Positions 1-10,246 of a stretch of DNA of 64,000 bases are shown here, piece by piece; position 1 is the first letter of the stretch; each line of letters starts with the position of its first letter. The translations under genes were made by a program, and so were the position numbers. The notes under the pieces were generated by a model, which did not search any database, had not been told where the DNA came from, and saw only the letters and a program-made list of their open reading frames with translations. Location of the stretch: the NCBI GenBank assembly GCA_001897755.1, contig MKUJ01000007.1, positions 54,003 to 118,002 of the forward strand, in the 5' to 3' direction. This DNA comes from Afipia sp. 64-13 (lineage in GTDB: Bacteria; Pseudomonadota; Alphaproteobacteria; Rhizobiales; Xanthobacteraceae).

Positions 1-624
1 CCGCTCGCCGAGGAAAGTGGCCTGATTGTCGAGATGGGCGAGTGGATTTTGCGCGAGGCTTGCCGCGAGGCGGCTTCATGGCCGCGCCGTCTGCAAATCT
101 CCGTCAACCTGTCGCCAGCGCAATTCATGCACGGAGATCTTGTCAGCCTGGTGCATTCGATTCTGCTCGAAACGGGCCTCACCCCCGGTCGCCTCGAGCT
201 TGAAATCACCGAAGGCGTGCTGATCGACGATTTCGATCGCGGTCTGGCGCTGCTGCGCCGCCTGAAAGCGCTTGGCGTGCGTATCGCGATGGACGATTTC
301 GGCAGCGGATACTCGTCGCTGACCTATCTGCAAGCCTTCCCGTTCGACAAGATCAAGATCGACCGGACCTTCGTGATGAATCTCGGCCGCAACTCGCAAT
401 CCGCCGCGATCATCCGCTCGATGATCGGGCTCGGCCATGGTCTCGACATCTCTATCGTTGCTGAAGGCGTCGAGACCCAGGAGCAGTTGAGCTTCCTGGC
501 GGTGGAATCCTGCGATCAGGTGCAGGGCTATTTCCTCGGCAAGCCGGCGTCGATCGCGCAATACGATGCCTGGGTCGGCCGCACGCCGCGCACGCCGCCG
601 GCGATGGTGCGCAAGACCGGCTGA
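1..624 (+). CDS. EAL-domain (c-di-GMP phosphodiesterase-type) protein, C-terminal part, truncated by window start
   Basis: Frame open from base 1 (PLAEESGLIVEMGEW...); EAL-domain motifs LELEITEGVL, AMDDFGSGYSSL, KIDRTFV, AEGVET, QGYFLGKP. Confidence 0.93.
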   Translation, partial: PLAEESGLIVEMGEWILREACREAASWPRRLQISVNLSPAQFMHGDLVSLVHSILLETGLTPGRLELEITEGVLIDDFDRGLALLRRLKALGVRIAMDDFGSGYSSLTYLQAFPFDKIKIDRTFVMNLGRNSQSAAIIRSMIGLGHGLDISIVAEGVETQEQLSFLAVESCDQVQGYFLGKPASIAQYDAWVGRTPRTPPAMVRKTG

Positions 625-750
625 ATCCGCGGCTTTCACCCATAATTCGCCGTTTCGCCGGCGGGCCGATCGCGACCTATTGGCGCGAGGCGTCCCGATG
701 CTTGAACGGGTGCGCGTTATCGTGATAGGGCGCGAGGCGGGGAGGGGCCG

Positions 751-1860
751 ATGACCAGCGATCTGCCGGAACAGCGCCGCGCCGTGTTGTTGCGCGTCAA
801 CGATGTCAGCAAGCGCTTTGGCGGCGTGACGGCTGTGGACCGCCTGTCGCTTGAGATCGGCGCCGGCGAGTTCTTCGCGCTGCTGGGGCCGAGCGGTTGT
901 GGCAAGACCACGCTGCTGCGGATGCTGGCCGGATTCGAAACCCCCGACGACGGGCAGATCTATCTCGACGGACAAGATATCGCGCCGGTGCCGCCGCATC
1001 TGCGCCCCGTGAACATGATGTTCCAGAGCTACGCGCTGTTCCCGCATCTCAGCGTAGAAGCCAATATCGCGTTCGGGTTGAAGCGCGCGGGCTTGCCGAA
1101 ATCCGATATCACGGCGCGGGTCGCGGAAATGGTCGCGCTCGCGCGGCTGCAGGGCATGGAAAAGCGCCGCCCCGATCAGCTTTCGGGCGGACAGCGTCAG
1201 CGCGTGGCGCTGGCGCGTTCGCTGGCGCGACGGCCGCGCATGTTGTTGCTGGACGAGCCGCTCGGCGCACTCGACAAGAAGCTGCGCGAAGAGACCCAGG
1301 CCGAGCTGCTGCAAGTGCAGCGTCAGCTCGGCATGACCTTCATTGTCGTGACGCATGATCAGAGCGAGGCGATGACTATGGCCGACCGCATCGGCGTCAT
1401 GGACGGTGGACGCCTGGTGCAGGTGGCGGCGCCACGTACGCTCTATGAAGCGCCGAACTCGCGTTGGATCGCGGGCTTTGTCGGCGACATCAACCTTATC
1501 GAGGGACGAGTCGCGCAATTCAGCGACGGCCGCGTGACGGTGGCATCCGAAGGCGGCGCCTCGGTGATCGCCGGCGGATCGGCGAAAGTCGGCGCGGCGG
1601 TCGCGATCGCGGTGCGTCCGGAGAAAATCATGCTGTCCGCTGACGCCGCGCCGCAAGGCGCGGTCAACGCCTATGCGGGCCGCATCGCCGAAATCGGCTA
1701 TCTTGGCGGTGCGTCGGTCTATCGGGTGACACTGGACAACGGTGTTGCGTTGCGGGTCTCGACCCCAAATGCGACGCGGCGTGCCTCCGAAGCCTTTGTC
1801 ACGGGACAGCGCGTCATCGCCTCGTTCGCGCCGGATGATTGCGTGGTGCTCGAGCAATGA
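751..1860 (+). CDS. potA: ABC transporter ATP-binding protein (PotA/spermidine-putrescine type)
   Basis: Walker A GPSGCGKTT, signature LSGGQRQRVALARSLA, Walker B LLLDEPLGALD, C-terminal TOBE-like region; followed by two permeases. Confidence 0.92.
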   Translation: MTSDLPEQRRAVLLRVNDVSKRFGGVTAVDRLSLEIGAGEFFALLGPSGCGKTTLLRMLAGFETPDDGQIYLDGQDIAPVPPHLRPVNMMFQSYALFPHLSVEANIAFGLKRAGLPKSDITARVAEMVALARLQGMEKRRPDQLSGGQRQRVALARSLARRPRMLLLDEPLGALDKKLREETQAELLQVQRQLGMTFIVVTHDQSEAMTMADRIGVMDGGRLVQVAAPRTLYEAPNSRWIAGFVGDINLIEGRVAQFSDGRVTVASEGGASVIAGGSAKVGAAVAIAVRPEKIMLSADAAPQGAVNAYAGRIAEIGYLGGASVYRVTLDNGVALRVSTPNATRRASEAFVTGQRVIASFAPDDCVVLEQ

Positions 1861-2771
1861 GCGCGCGGAACATCTTCACCCGGCCGGCACGATTTGCGGC
1901 GATCGCACCCTATGCCTGGATGCTGCTGTTCTTCCTGGTGCCGTTCGGCTTTGTGCTGAAGATCGCGCTGTCGCAAACCACGATCGCGCAGCCGCCCTAT
2001 CTGCCGACATTCGACCTCGCTGCCGGCCGGGACGCGGCGGCGTCCGCGTTCACGATGTTCTCGGCCGAGAATTTCAAGCTGCTGGTGTCGGACGATATCT
2101 ACATCTTCTCCTATCTCCGCAGTCTTTTCGTCGCCATTGCCTCCACCGCCATGCTGCTCGCAATCGGCTATCCGGTCGCGTACGGCATGAGCCGTCTGCC
2201 GCCGCGCTGGCAGCCGATCGCGATGACGCTGGTGATCGTGCCGTTCTGGACCTCGTTCCTGATCCGCATCTACGCCTGGATCAACATTCTGCAGCATGAC
2301 GGCCTGTTCAATTCGCTGCTGCTTGCTCTCCATGTCATCGACAAGCCGCTGACATGGCTCGCCACCGACACGGCGATGTATATCGGCATCGTCTATTCGT
2401 ATTTCCCGTTCATGATCCTGCCGCTCTACGCCACGCTGTCGAAGATGGACGGTTCGTTGCTCGAAGCCGCCGCCGATCTTGGCTGCTCGCGGCTGAAGGC
2501 ATTCTGGCTGGTGACGTTCCCGTTGTCGTTGTCGGGCGTGGGGGCCGGGGCGCTGCTGTGCTTTATCCCGATCGCGGGTGAGTTCGTGATTCCGGACCTG
2601 CTGGCCGGATCGGACCGGATGATGATCGGCCAGATGCTGTGGCTTGAATTCTTCACCAACAAGGATTGGCCGGTCGCCTCGGCGATTGCCATCGTTCTTC
2701 TGGTGCTGCTGCTCGCGCCGCTTCTGGTCTACGAGAAGCTGCAGAGCCGGCAGCTCGAGCGGGCGCGCTGA
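1857..2771 (+). CDS. potB: ABC transporter permease (PotB-like)
   Basis: Multiple TM helices and EAA-loop motif EAAADLGCSRLKAFWLVTFPLSL; ATGA overlap with the ATPase stop; ORF track extends to 1839. Confidence 0.9.
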   Translation: MSARNIFTRPARFAAIAPYAWMLLFFLVPFGFVLKIALSQTTIAQPPYLPTFDLAAGRDAAASAFTMFSAENFKLLVSDDIYIFSYLRSLFVAIASTAMLLAIGYPVAYGMSRLPPRWQPIAMTLVIVPFWTSFLIRIYAWINILQHDGLFNSLLLALHVIDKPLTWLATDTAMYIGIVYSYFPFMILPLYATLSKMDGSLLEAAADLGCSRLKAFWLVTFPLSLSGVGAGALLCFIPIAGEFVIPDLLAGSDRMMIGQMLWLEFFTNKDWPVASAIAIVLLVLLLAPLLVYEKLQSRQLERAR

Positions 2772-2773
2772 TC

Positions 2774-3592
2774 ATGGCCGTTCGCCCACTGACCAGGCCC
2801 TCGTCCTTCAACATCGTCTCGCTGGTGCTGGGCCTTGCGTTTCTGTACCTGCCGATCGTCATTCTGGTGATCTATTCCTTCAATGCCTCGCGTCTGGTGA
2901 CGGTATGGGGCGGCTGGTCGCTGCGTTGGTATCGCGAACTCCTCGACAACGAAGCGATGCTGTCGGCGGCGTGGATGAGCCTGCGGGTCGGCGTGATGTC
3001 GGCGACGCTGGCGACCCTGCTCGGCACGCTCGCGGCCGTTGCGCTGTCGCGCGGCGGGCGCTTCGGCGGCCGGACGCTGTTCTCCGGCATGCTGTATGCG
3101 CCGCTGGTGATGCCGGAGGTGATCACCGGCCTGTCGCTGCTGCTGTTGTTCGTCGCGGTCAATGCCGAGCGCGGATTCTGGACCGTCACCATCGCCCACA
3201 CCACGCTGACGATGTGTTTCGTCACCGTCGTGGTGCAATCGCGGCTCGGCGGCCTCGACCGCAGTCTTGAGGAAGCGGCGATGGATCTGGGTTGCGGACC
3301 GGCTCGGGCTTTCGTCGCAGTCACGCTGCCGCTGATCCTGCCCTCGATTGTGGCGGGGTGGATGTTGGCCTTCACGCTGTCGCTCGACGATCTGGTGATC
3401 GCGAGCTTCACCACCGGCCCCGGCTCCTCGACACTGCCGATCCGGATCTATTCGGAGGTGCGGCTTGGGGTGAAGCCGGAGATCAACGCGATCTGCACGC
3501 TGGTGATCGCGGGTGTCGCGGCCGTCATCGTTGCGGCGTCGCTCGCATCGAAACTATCGAGCAGGCAGGGCGAAAGCGCCGCGCCGCTTTAA
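2774..3592 (+). CDS. potC: ABC transporter permease (PotC-like)
   Basis: EAA-loop EEAAMDLGCGPARAFVAVTLPLILPSIVAGW; ATG at 2774 just after the potB stop. Confidence 0.9.
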   Translation: MAVRPLTRPSSFNIVSLVLGLAFLYLPIVILVIYSFNASRLVTVWGGWSLRWYRELLDNEAMLSAAWMSLRVGVMSATLATLLGTLAAVALSRGGRFGGRTLFSGMLYAPLVMPEVITGLSLLLLFVAVNAERGFWTVTIAHTTLTMCFVTVVVQSRLGGLDRSLEEAAMDLGCGPARAFVAVTLPLILPSIVAGWMLAFTLSLDDLVIASFTTGPGSSTLPIRIYSEVRLGVKPEINAICTLVIAGVAAVIVAASLASKLSSRQGESAAPL

Positions 3593-5601
3593 TTGGCGTT
3601 GGCGGCGGGAGGCTGTGACGGAGCCGCGGCCGGCGGATTGGCCGTGCTCGGTGATGGAGGTGTGTGCGCGGCTGATCCGTTAGTGGTGCCGCCGTGCGCG
3701 CCGTCAGACTGCGTTTTCTTGTTGCCGGTGAAACGGTCGATGACGGCCTTGACCGCATCGCGCGCAGAATGGCCCTTGAGCGAATCCAGCAGCGGCGCGG
3801 TGGCCGGCGAGCGGCGGATCAGGATGTCGGAATCCGGGAAGATCAGCGGATCGTCCCACGGGCCTTGCACCACGAACGGCAGTTGAAAGGCTTGTGTGTT
3901 GTCGGAGACCGGCACCAGGCTTGCCACGCCTTTCAGATCGTATTCACGTGACGGAATGGAAGTCGTGCCGGTGATGGCCACGCGCGTTCCCGGTCCTTCG
4001 ATCTGGACTTCATCGGCGGTCGCGACGCCATGATCGATGCTGAGCGCGACCTTCAGCGTGTTGAACGGCGTGGTGCCGCTGCGGTAATTGCCCGCCCCCG
4101 ACAGTGGACGGCGCTCCAGACGCCGCAGCAATTGTTCGACATTGAAGCCCGAAATGGCGCCGTCGTGTCCGGTCAGCGTCGCGGCGCCGGTCAAGGATTG
4201 CGCGAGGCTGAAGGGATTGGCGCCGGACGCCTCCAGCGACACGCCGAGGTCGCCGCGCCCGCTCAGTTTGCGTGCGCCGAACATCTCGCTAACGGCGGCT
4301 TCGAGGTCGATATCGGTAAAGCGGAATTGGGCCTTGATGTCGGCATTGTCATTGGTTCGGGTGAGGCCAAGCGAGCCCTTGACGATGCCGCGATAGATCT
4401 GCGCCTCGCCGATGCTCAGCGCCAATGCACCGTTGCGCAGGTTGGCGCCGACGGCGGTGCGCCCGAGCTTCGACGAGCCGATGGTGACCTTTGCCGCGGA
4501 CAAGCGCATGTCGAGGTCGGTCGCCGACAGGCCGCGCAGATCGAAGGCTTGCCGGCTCCAGTCCCGCGCGCCGTTGGCGAGCAGCCGCACCGCGCCGATA
4601 TAGGGCGTGAGATCGAGCGCGTCGGCGGCCAGCGTTCCCTGCAGCGTCGGCCGGCCGGTCGTGCTGTTGTAGGTCAGCACGCCTTCGGCGGCGTTGCCGT
4701 CGAGATCGACATTGACATTGGTGAGCGCGATGGAGTCGCCGACGACATTGGCGCGTGCTTTCAGATTGAAACGCCCGAATCCGCCGTCGCCGATCGGGCC
4801 GTGCCCGGTCCAGCGCAGCAGGTTGCGAAGAGAGGAACTGTCCGCGGTCAGCGTTCCCTCGAGCAGCAGGCTGCTGCGGTTGGCGATGATGCCGTCGAAG
4901 GCGAGTTTCAACGGGGCGCCGACCAGTCGTGCTTTCAGCCCGGTGCGCTCGCCGGAAATCGCCGCGGCGAAGTCGGTCACGCTCAGGCTGCTTTCGAGGC
5001 GCTCGCCGTGCCAGTCGAAATGGCCGGTCGCGGCGAAGGAACGCGCGATCGAGGGCCACGCCAGCGACAGATCGATGCCGCTCAGTTTTTCCGAAATCTG
5101 CCGTGCGTCGTCGCGATAATCGATGGCGCCCTGCATGATGCGGATTTCGGAGAACGAGATCGCAGGCTTGCCGCCCGGCTTCATGGAGCGGGCGAGGGCG
5201 TCGAGGATCGGCGTCCAGTTGCTGCCGCCCTCGGCGGTGCGGACGATGTTGATCCTGGGATTGAGCAGGGAAAGATCGGTGATCTCGAAATGCCCGGCCA
5301 GGATAGGCAGCAGACCAAGATTGGCGGTCAGGGCTTCGGCGGTGAGCATGTCGGCGCCATCGCCGCTGTGTTTGAACCCGACCTGATACAGCGTCACATA
5401 GCTGGCCGGAAATACCGAAACTTCGGTCTTGCCGCCGATCACGAGGTCGAGACCGGTGGCCGCGCGGATCTGGGTTTCCACGGCCCGGCGCACCTGGTCG
5501 CGATCGATCAGCCAGGATGCCGCCATCAGCCCGACCAGCAAAAGGCCGAGAGCCGCCGCAGCAAGCGTCCCGAGGCGCTTCATCCCGTGGGCCATGGTCA
5601 A
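3589..5601 (-). CDS. AsmA family protein
   Basis: N-terminal TM, long beta-rich AsmA-like protein (LSNPRINI-type region, C-terminal GAATLTGHDGAISGFNVEQLLRRL). Confidence 0.85.
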   Translation of the reverse strand: MTMAHGMKRLGTLAAAALGLLLVGLMAASWLIDRDQVRRAVETQIRAATGLDLVIGGKTEVSVFPASYVTLYQVGFKHSGDGADMLTAEALTANLGLLPILAGHFEITDLSLLNPRINIVRTAEGGSNWTPILDALARSMKPGGKPAISFSEIRIMQGAIDYRDDARQISEKLSGIDLSLAWPSIARSFAATGHFDWHGERLESSLSVTDFAAAISGERTGLKARLVGAPLKLAFDGIIANRSSLLLEGTLTADSSSLRNLLRWTGHGPIGDGGFGRFNLKARANVVGDSIALTNVNVDLDGNAAEGVLTYNSTTGRPTLQGTLAADALDLTPYIGAVRLLANGARDWSRQAFDLRGLSATDLDMRLSAAKVTIGSSKLGRTAVGANLRNGALALSIGEAQIYRGIVKGSLGLTRTNDNADIKAQFRFTDIDLEAAVSEMFGARKLSGRGDLGVSLEASGANPFSLAQSLTGAATLTGHDGAISGFNVEQLLRRLERRPLSGAGNYRSGTTPFNTLKVALSIDHGVATADEVQIEGPGTRVAITGTTSIPSREYDLKGVASLVPVSDNTQAFQLPFVVQGPWDDPLIFPDSDILIRRSPATAPLLDSLKGHSARDAVKAVIDRFTGNKKTQSDGAHGGTTNGSAAHTPPSPSTANPPAAAPSQPPAANAN

Positions 5602-5865
5602 GTGGGCGATCCGATCAGGGTCTGGCTAAACCGGCCGCCGGCGGCCAGCATTCAATGGCGCGCAACTTGATCGGTTTTCTTGACGCTTTCAAGGCCGTAA
5701 GTGCTTCGTTCCACCTGTCAAATCGCCGTTTTGGCGCAGCTGTCAATGAAAGCGCGGTGAGCGGCGCGTCTCACCGTTGAGTCCGATTGACGAGTTTTCG
5801 CGATTGAGCCTAATAGAGACCACCGGCCGCGCTCGCCATTTCTCTTTCCCCCGGGTTTGCAGCAC

Positions 5866-6567
5866 ATGAACAAGGTTTTTCCCGACGCAAAATCGGCGCT
5901 TGAGGGCGTCATCAAGGATGGCATGACGATCATGTCAGGCGGCTTCGGCCTCTGCGGGATCGCGGAGACCCTGGCGAACGCCATCGGCGAGCTTGGCGTG
6001 AAGAATCTCACGGTGATCTCGAACAATGCCGCGGTCGATGGCATCGGTCTGGGACAACTGCTCGCCAACAAGCAGATCAAAAAGATGATCTCGTCCTATG
6101 TCGGCGAGAACAAGACCTTCGCGCAGATGTATCTCGCCGGCGAGCTCGAACTCGAATTCAATCCGCAGGGCACGCTGGCGGAGCGCATTCGCGCCGGTGG
6201 CGCGGGCATTCCGGCGTTCTTCACCAAGACTGGCGTCGGCACGGTGATCGCGGAAGGTAAGGAGATTCGCGAATTCGACGGTGAGAAATACGTTATGGAA
6301 CGCTCGCTGTTCGCCGATCTGTCGATCGTCCATGCCTGGAAGGGCGATACCGCCGGCAATCTCGTCTATCGCAAGACCGCGCGGAACTTCAACCCGATGA
6401 TGGCGACCGCCTCGCGCATGACCATCGCCGAGGTCGAGCATCTGGTGCCGGCGGGCGAGATCGATCCGGATCAGATCCATACCCCCGGTATTTTCGTCAA
6501 GCGCATCGTTCAGGCCGATCCGGCGCTGAAGCATATCGAGCAGCGCACCGTGCGCCAGCGCGCGTAA
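5866..6567 (+). CDS. scoA: 3-oxoacid (succinyl-CoA:3-ketoacid) CoA-transferase subunit A
   Basis: [36 protein letters not shown]...; typical subunit A; TTG at 5857 is an alternative start. Confidence 0.92.
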   Translation: MNKVFPDAKSALEGVIKDGMTIMSGGFGLCGIAETLANAIGELGVKNLTVISNNAAVDGIGLGQLLANKQIKKMISSYVGENKTFAQMYLAGELELEFNPQGTLAERIRAGGAGIPAFFTKTGVGTVIAEGKEIREFDGEKYVMERSLFADLSIVHAWKGDTAGNLVYRKTARNFNPMMATASRMTIAEVEHLVPAGEIDPDQIHTPGIFVKRIVQADPALKHIEQRTVRQRA

Positions 6568-6587
6568 GATTCTCAGAGGAGATTGCA

Positions 6588-7232
6588 ATGGCCTGGACCC
6601 GCGAACAGATGGCGGCCCGCGCAGCGAAGGAATTGCGCGACGGGTATTACGTCAATTTGGGCATCGGCATTCCGACCCTGGTGTCGAACTACATTCCGGA
6701 CGGCATGGATGTGCAGTTGCAGAGTGAGAACGGCATGCTCGGCACCGGGCCGTTTCCTTATGAGGGCGAGGAAGATCCCGATCTCATCAATGCCGGCAAG
6801 CAGACGGTGACCGAACTGCCGACCACCAGCTATTTCTCCAGCGCCGATTCCTTCGCGATGGTGCGTGGCGGGCATATCGACCTGTCGATCCTCGGCGCGA
6901 TGCAGGTGGCCGAGAACGGCGATCTGGCCAACTGGATGATCCCCGGCAAGATGGTCAAGGGCATGGGCGGCGCGATGGACCTCGTCGCCGGCGTCAAGCG
7001 CGTCGTGGTGGTGATGGAGCACAGCGCCAAGGACGGTGCGAAGCTGTTGCATCGCTGCACGTTGCCGCTGACCGGGCAGGGCGTGGTCGATCTGGTGATC
7101 ACCGATCTTGCGGTGTTCACCATCGACAAGCATGGCCCCGGCGGCATGCAGTTGATCGAACTGGCCGATAGCGTGACGCTCGACGAGGTCAAGGCCAAGA
7201 CCGAAGCCAATTACACCGTGGCGCTGGGGTAG
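6588..7232 (+). CDS. scoB: 3-oxoacid CoA-transferase subunit B
   Basis: [13 protein letters not shown]...[14 protein letters not shown] motif with catalytic Glu region; directly follows subunit A. Confidence 0.93.
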   Translation: MAWTREQMAARAAKELRDGYYVNLGIGIPTLVSNYIPDGMDVQLQSENGMLGTGPFPYEGEEDPDLINAGKQTVTELPTTSYFSSADSFAMVRGGHIDLSILGAMQVAENGDLANWMIPGKMVKGMGGAMDLVAGVKRVVVVMEHSAKDGAKLLHRCTLPLTGQGVVDLVITDLAVFTIDKHGPGGMQLIELADSVTLDEVKAKTEANYTVALG

Positions 7233-7237
7233 CCTGC

Positions 7238-8893
7238 TTACGCCGGCCCGGTCGGCACGTCGGCAAACCGCGTCAGCCACGCCACCGGACCAATGCTCGC
7301 GGCCACGATCAGCAGCGCCGCGAGCGCGCCGTCCTCGAAGCTGCCGCGGCTCGCATATTGATAGATCGAGGTGGCGAGCGTCTCGACATTGAGCGGCCGC
7401 AGCAGCAGGGTGGCCGGCAGTTCTTTCAGACAATCGACGAACACGATGATCGCGCCGCCGAGCAACGCGGGCGTGAGCAGCGGCAGATGGATTTTCCGCA
7501 AGATGGTCGCCTGCGGCGCGCCGGCAATCCGCGCGCTGTCGTCATAGTCGCGCGGGATGCGGGCAAAGCCGGCCTGAATGAAGCCGGCCGGCACCGCCAG
7601 AAAGCGGATCACATAGGCGATCACCACGGCTGCGCCGGATCCGATGATGACGAGGCCTGGCGAAGCGAAGCCGAGCGTCTTGAGAAGTGCGCTAAGGCCA
7701 TTGTCGAGCGCGAGCAGCGGCGTCAGCAGGCCGAGCGCGAGCACCAATCCCGGCAATGCATAGCCGGCGCGGGCAAGGCCGGTGAGGACCTCACGCCAAT
7801 AGGTCGGCGACCAGCGATGGGCCAGCACGCTCGCGAGTCCCAGCACCAGTGCGATCAGCGTTGCGATGGTGGCGAAGGCGAGCGAACTGAGCGCATCTTG
7901 CCACAGCGCGATGGAACTGTGCGAGACGAGGCCGCGCCGCAGGCTCTCGCGCGCCAGAAACAGCAGCGGGACGACAAAGCCGAGCAGCACCGGCAGGGCG
8001 CAGGCGAGGGTCGCCAGCCAGCGCCGCGCGCCGGTCAGCGCGGTGCAACGCGCGATCTGCGGATGATCCGAGTCGGCATAGAGACGATGGCGTCGGCCCT
8101 GCCGCTCCAGCATGACAATCAGCGCGACCACGATCAGCGCGAATGCGGAAATCTGCGCGGCGCCCGCAAGGCTGCTGCGGTTGAGCCAGGTCGCGAAGAT
8201 CGAGACCGTCAGCGTGCGCACGCCGAGATATTCGCTGGCGCCGATGTCGTTGAGCGTCTCCAGCGCCACCAGCGCGAGGCCGACAGCAAGCGCCGGGCGA
8301 GCCATCGGCAGCGAGACGCGCCAGAAGATGGTCAGCGGCCGCGCGCCCAAAGTCTTCGCCGCTTCGATGGCGTCGGTGCCCTGGGTCTGGAACATCGCTC
8401 GCGTCGAAAGATAGACGTAAGGGTAGAGCACGAGGCCGATGATCAGGATGGCGCCGGGCAGCGAGCGCATGCTCGGCAGCCACGCGGCCGCGGTCGCTGG
8501 CATCAGCACCGTGCCGAGGGCTTGATGGGCGAGGCCGAGCGGCTCGAACAGATCGACATAGACATAGGCGCCGATATAGGTCGGGATCGCCAGCGGCATC
8601 GGCATCAGCCAGACGAAAAAGCGGCGGCCCGGAAAATCGTGCGACGACATCAGCCATGCCGTGCCGGCGCCAATCACGAGCGTAACCACGCCGACGCCGG
8701 CCAGCAGCAGCGCGGTGTCGCTGATGGTGCCCGGCAGTACATAGGCGAGCAGATGCGACCACAGATCGGCCGTCGGCTGCAGCGCCAGCACGGCGATGCT
8801 GATCACCGGGGTCGCCACCAGCGCCGCGGCAAGGCCGGCGGCTAGCAGAACAATCGCTTCCGTGGAGCGTGCCGGTGTCATCGGGACGGGCAA
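7238..8893 (-). CDS. fbpB: Iron(III) ABC transporter permease (FbpB/SfuB type, two permease halves)
   Basis: Two EAA loops (EAAKTLGARPLTIFWRVSLP; DSARIAGAPQATILRKIHLPLLTPALLGG); follows a ferric-binding protein. Confidence 0.87.
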   Translation of the reverse strand: MPVPMTPARSTEAIVLLAAGLAAALVATPVISIAVLALQPTADLWSHLLAYVLPGTISDTALLLAGVGVVTLVIGAGTAWLMSSHDFPGRRFFVWLMPMPLAIPTYIGAYVYVDLFEPLGLAHQALGTVLMPATAAAWLPSMRSLPGAILIIGLVLYPYVYLSTRAMFQTQGTDAIEAAKTLGARPLTIFWRVSLPMARPALAVGLALVALETLNDIGASEYLGVRTLTVSIFATWLNRSSLAGAAQISAFALIVVALIVMLERQGRRHRLYADSDHPQIARCTALTGARRWLATLACALPVLLGFVVPLLFLARESLRRGLVSHSSIALWQDALSSLAFATIATLIALVLGLASVLAHRWSPTYWREVLTGLARAGYALPGLVLALGLLTPLLALDNGLSALLKTLGFASPGLVIIGSGAAVVIAYVIRFLAVPAGFIQAGFARIPRDYDDSARIAGAPQATILRKIHLPLLTPALLGGAIIVFVDCLKELPATLLLRPLNVETLATSIYQYASRGSFEDGALAALLIVAASIGPVAWLTRFADVPTGPA

Positions 8894-8986
8894 TTCCGGA
8901 AAATATATGGGCCGCGCATCGTCATGATCGTGGTGGTCGCCTTCGAGGTATTTGTCTTTTCACGCGTGCGACCGACAAGACAAGGA

Positions 8987-9006
8987 TGCCCGGTATAAGC
9001 CGGGCA
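8987..9006 (-). other. Intercistronic hairpin between the binding-protein and permease genes
   Basis: TGCCCGG-TATAAG-CCGGGCA, 7-bp perfect stem and 6-nt loop, in the 8894-9039 gap. Confidence 0.5.
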
Positions 9007-9039
9007 TCTTCCGATCGTCAGACGGACACGCCGCTCGGG

Positions 9040-10065
9040 TCACTGATCGAAGCCGACCTTGTCCACCAGGGTCGACGCGGTCTTGCGATTCTCCGCGATC
9101 TTGGAGACCGGCAGCTTGTCGGCGTTGAGCGTTCCGTAGCCGGCGATTGTCGGATTGACCGCAACGCCGGCGCGAATGGGATATTCGTAATTCGCATCGG
9201 CGTACATTTTCTGCGCGGTCTCCCCCGCCAGCCACTCGATCAGTTTCACGCCGTTGGCCTTGTTCGGCGCGTTCTTCATCAGCAGTACGCCGGACAAGTT
9301 CACATGGGTGCCGCCGCCCGCGAAGGTCGGCAGGATCACCTTGGTGGCTTCCGCCCACGGCTTCTTGTCCGGGTCGTTGTTCATCATCAGCGCCCAGTAA
9401 TAGGTGTTGCCGATGCCGAGGTCGCATTTGCCGGCCGCGACATCGCGCGCGGTCTCGCGGTCGCCGCCGGAGGGCTTCTGCGCCAGATTGGCCTTCACGC
9501 CGCGCAGCCATTCCTCGGCCTTGGCCTCGCCGTGATGGGCGACATAGGCGGCGAACAGCGCGTTGTTGTAGATGTGCTGGCCGGAGCGGATGCAGATCTT
9601 GCCCTTCCACTTCGGGTCCGCGAGCTCCTCATAGGTGATCGCATCCTGCTTCACCCGATCCTTCGATGCGTAGATCACGCGCGCGCGCATCGAGATCCCG
9701 GCCCAGTGGCCATCCGGATCGCGATACTGCGCCGGCACGGTCTTGTCGATGATTTCGGACTTGATCGGCTGGGTAATCTCGGCTTTCACCGCGCCGTCGA
9801 TGCGGCCGATATCGACCGTCAGCATCACGTCCGCCGGGCTGTTGGCGCCCTCGGCCTTGATGCGCTGCTCGAGGCCGGAGCTTGCCGACACCACGTTGAC
9901 CTTGATGCCGGTGTCCTTGGTGAAGGCATCGAACAGCGGCTGCATCAGTTTGGTTTCGCGGTAGCTGTAGACGTTGACCTCGCCCGATTGGGCCGAGGCG
10001 GGCGCTGCGCTCCAGACAAACGCGCACGCCAGGATCGCTGCACCGGTGGGACGAAAATGCGACAT
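9040..10065 (-). CDS. fbpA: Fe(III) ABC transporter substrate-binding protein (FbpA/FutA-like)
   Basis: Signal peptide, then GEVNVYSYRETKLMQPLFDAFTKDTGIKVNVV...; GNTYYWALM; extracellular solute-binding fold. Confidence 0.9.
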   Translation of the reverse strand: MSHFRPTGAAILACAFVWSAAPASAQSGEVNVYSYRETKLMQPLFDAFTKDTGIKVNVVSASSGLEQRIKAEGANSPADVMLTVDIGRIDGAVKAEITQPIKSEIIDKTVPAQYRDPDGHWAGISMRARVIYASKDRVKQDAITYEELADPKWKGKICIRSGQHIYNNALFAAYVAHHGEAKAEEWLRGVKANLAQKPSGGDRETARDVAAGKCDLGIGNTYYWALMMNNDPDKKPWAEATKVILPTFAGGGTHVNLSGVLLMKNAPNKANGVKLIEWLAGETAQKMYADANYEYPIRAGVAVNPTIAGYGTLNADKLPVSKIAENRKTASTLVDKVGFDQ

Positions 10066-10246
10066 GGGAAGCTCCGCCGAATATGAAAACAGTCTCGCTG
10101 CGGCGCGGGCTTGCTGACGCGGCGCGCGAGGCCTGTCCTTATCTAGCGTGCGGATGAAAAGGTGATGCGCGACGCAGTGTCGCGCAATGCTCTGTTTATA
10201 GGAATTCCAGAGCGCGGTCGGTGTTTGTGGTCAAAGTGCGGGCCGC

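Noticed and set aside
76-1857. 593-aa minus-strand ORF
   Set aside because: Antisense to the EAL and PotA genes; Arg/His/Asp/Ala-rich composition typical of GC-rich shadow ORFs
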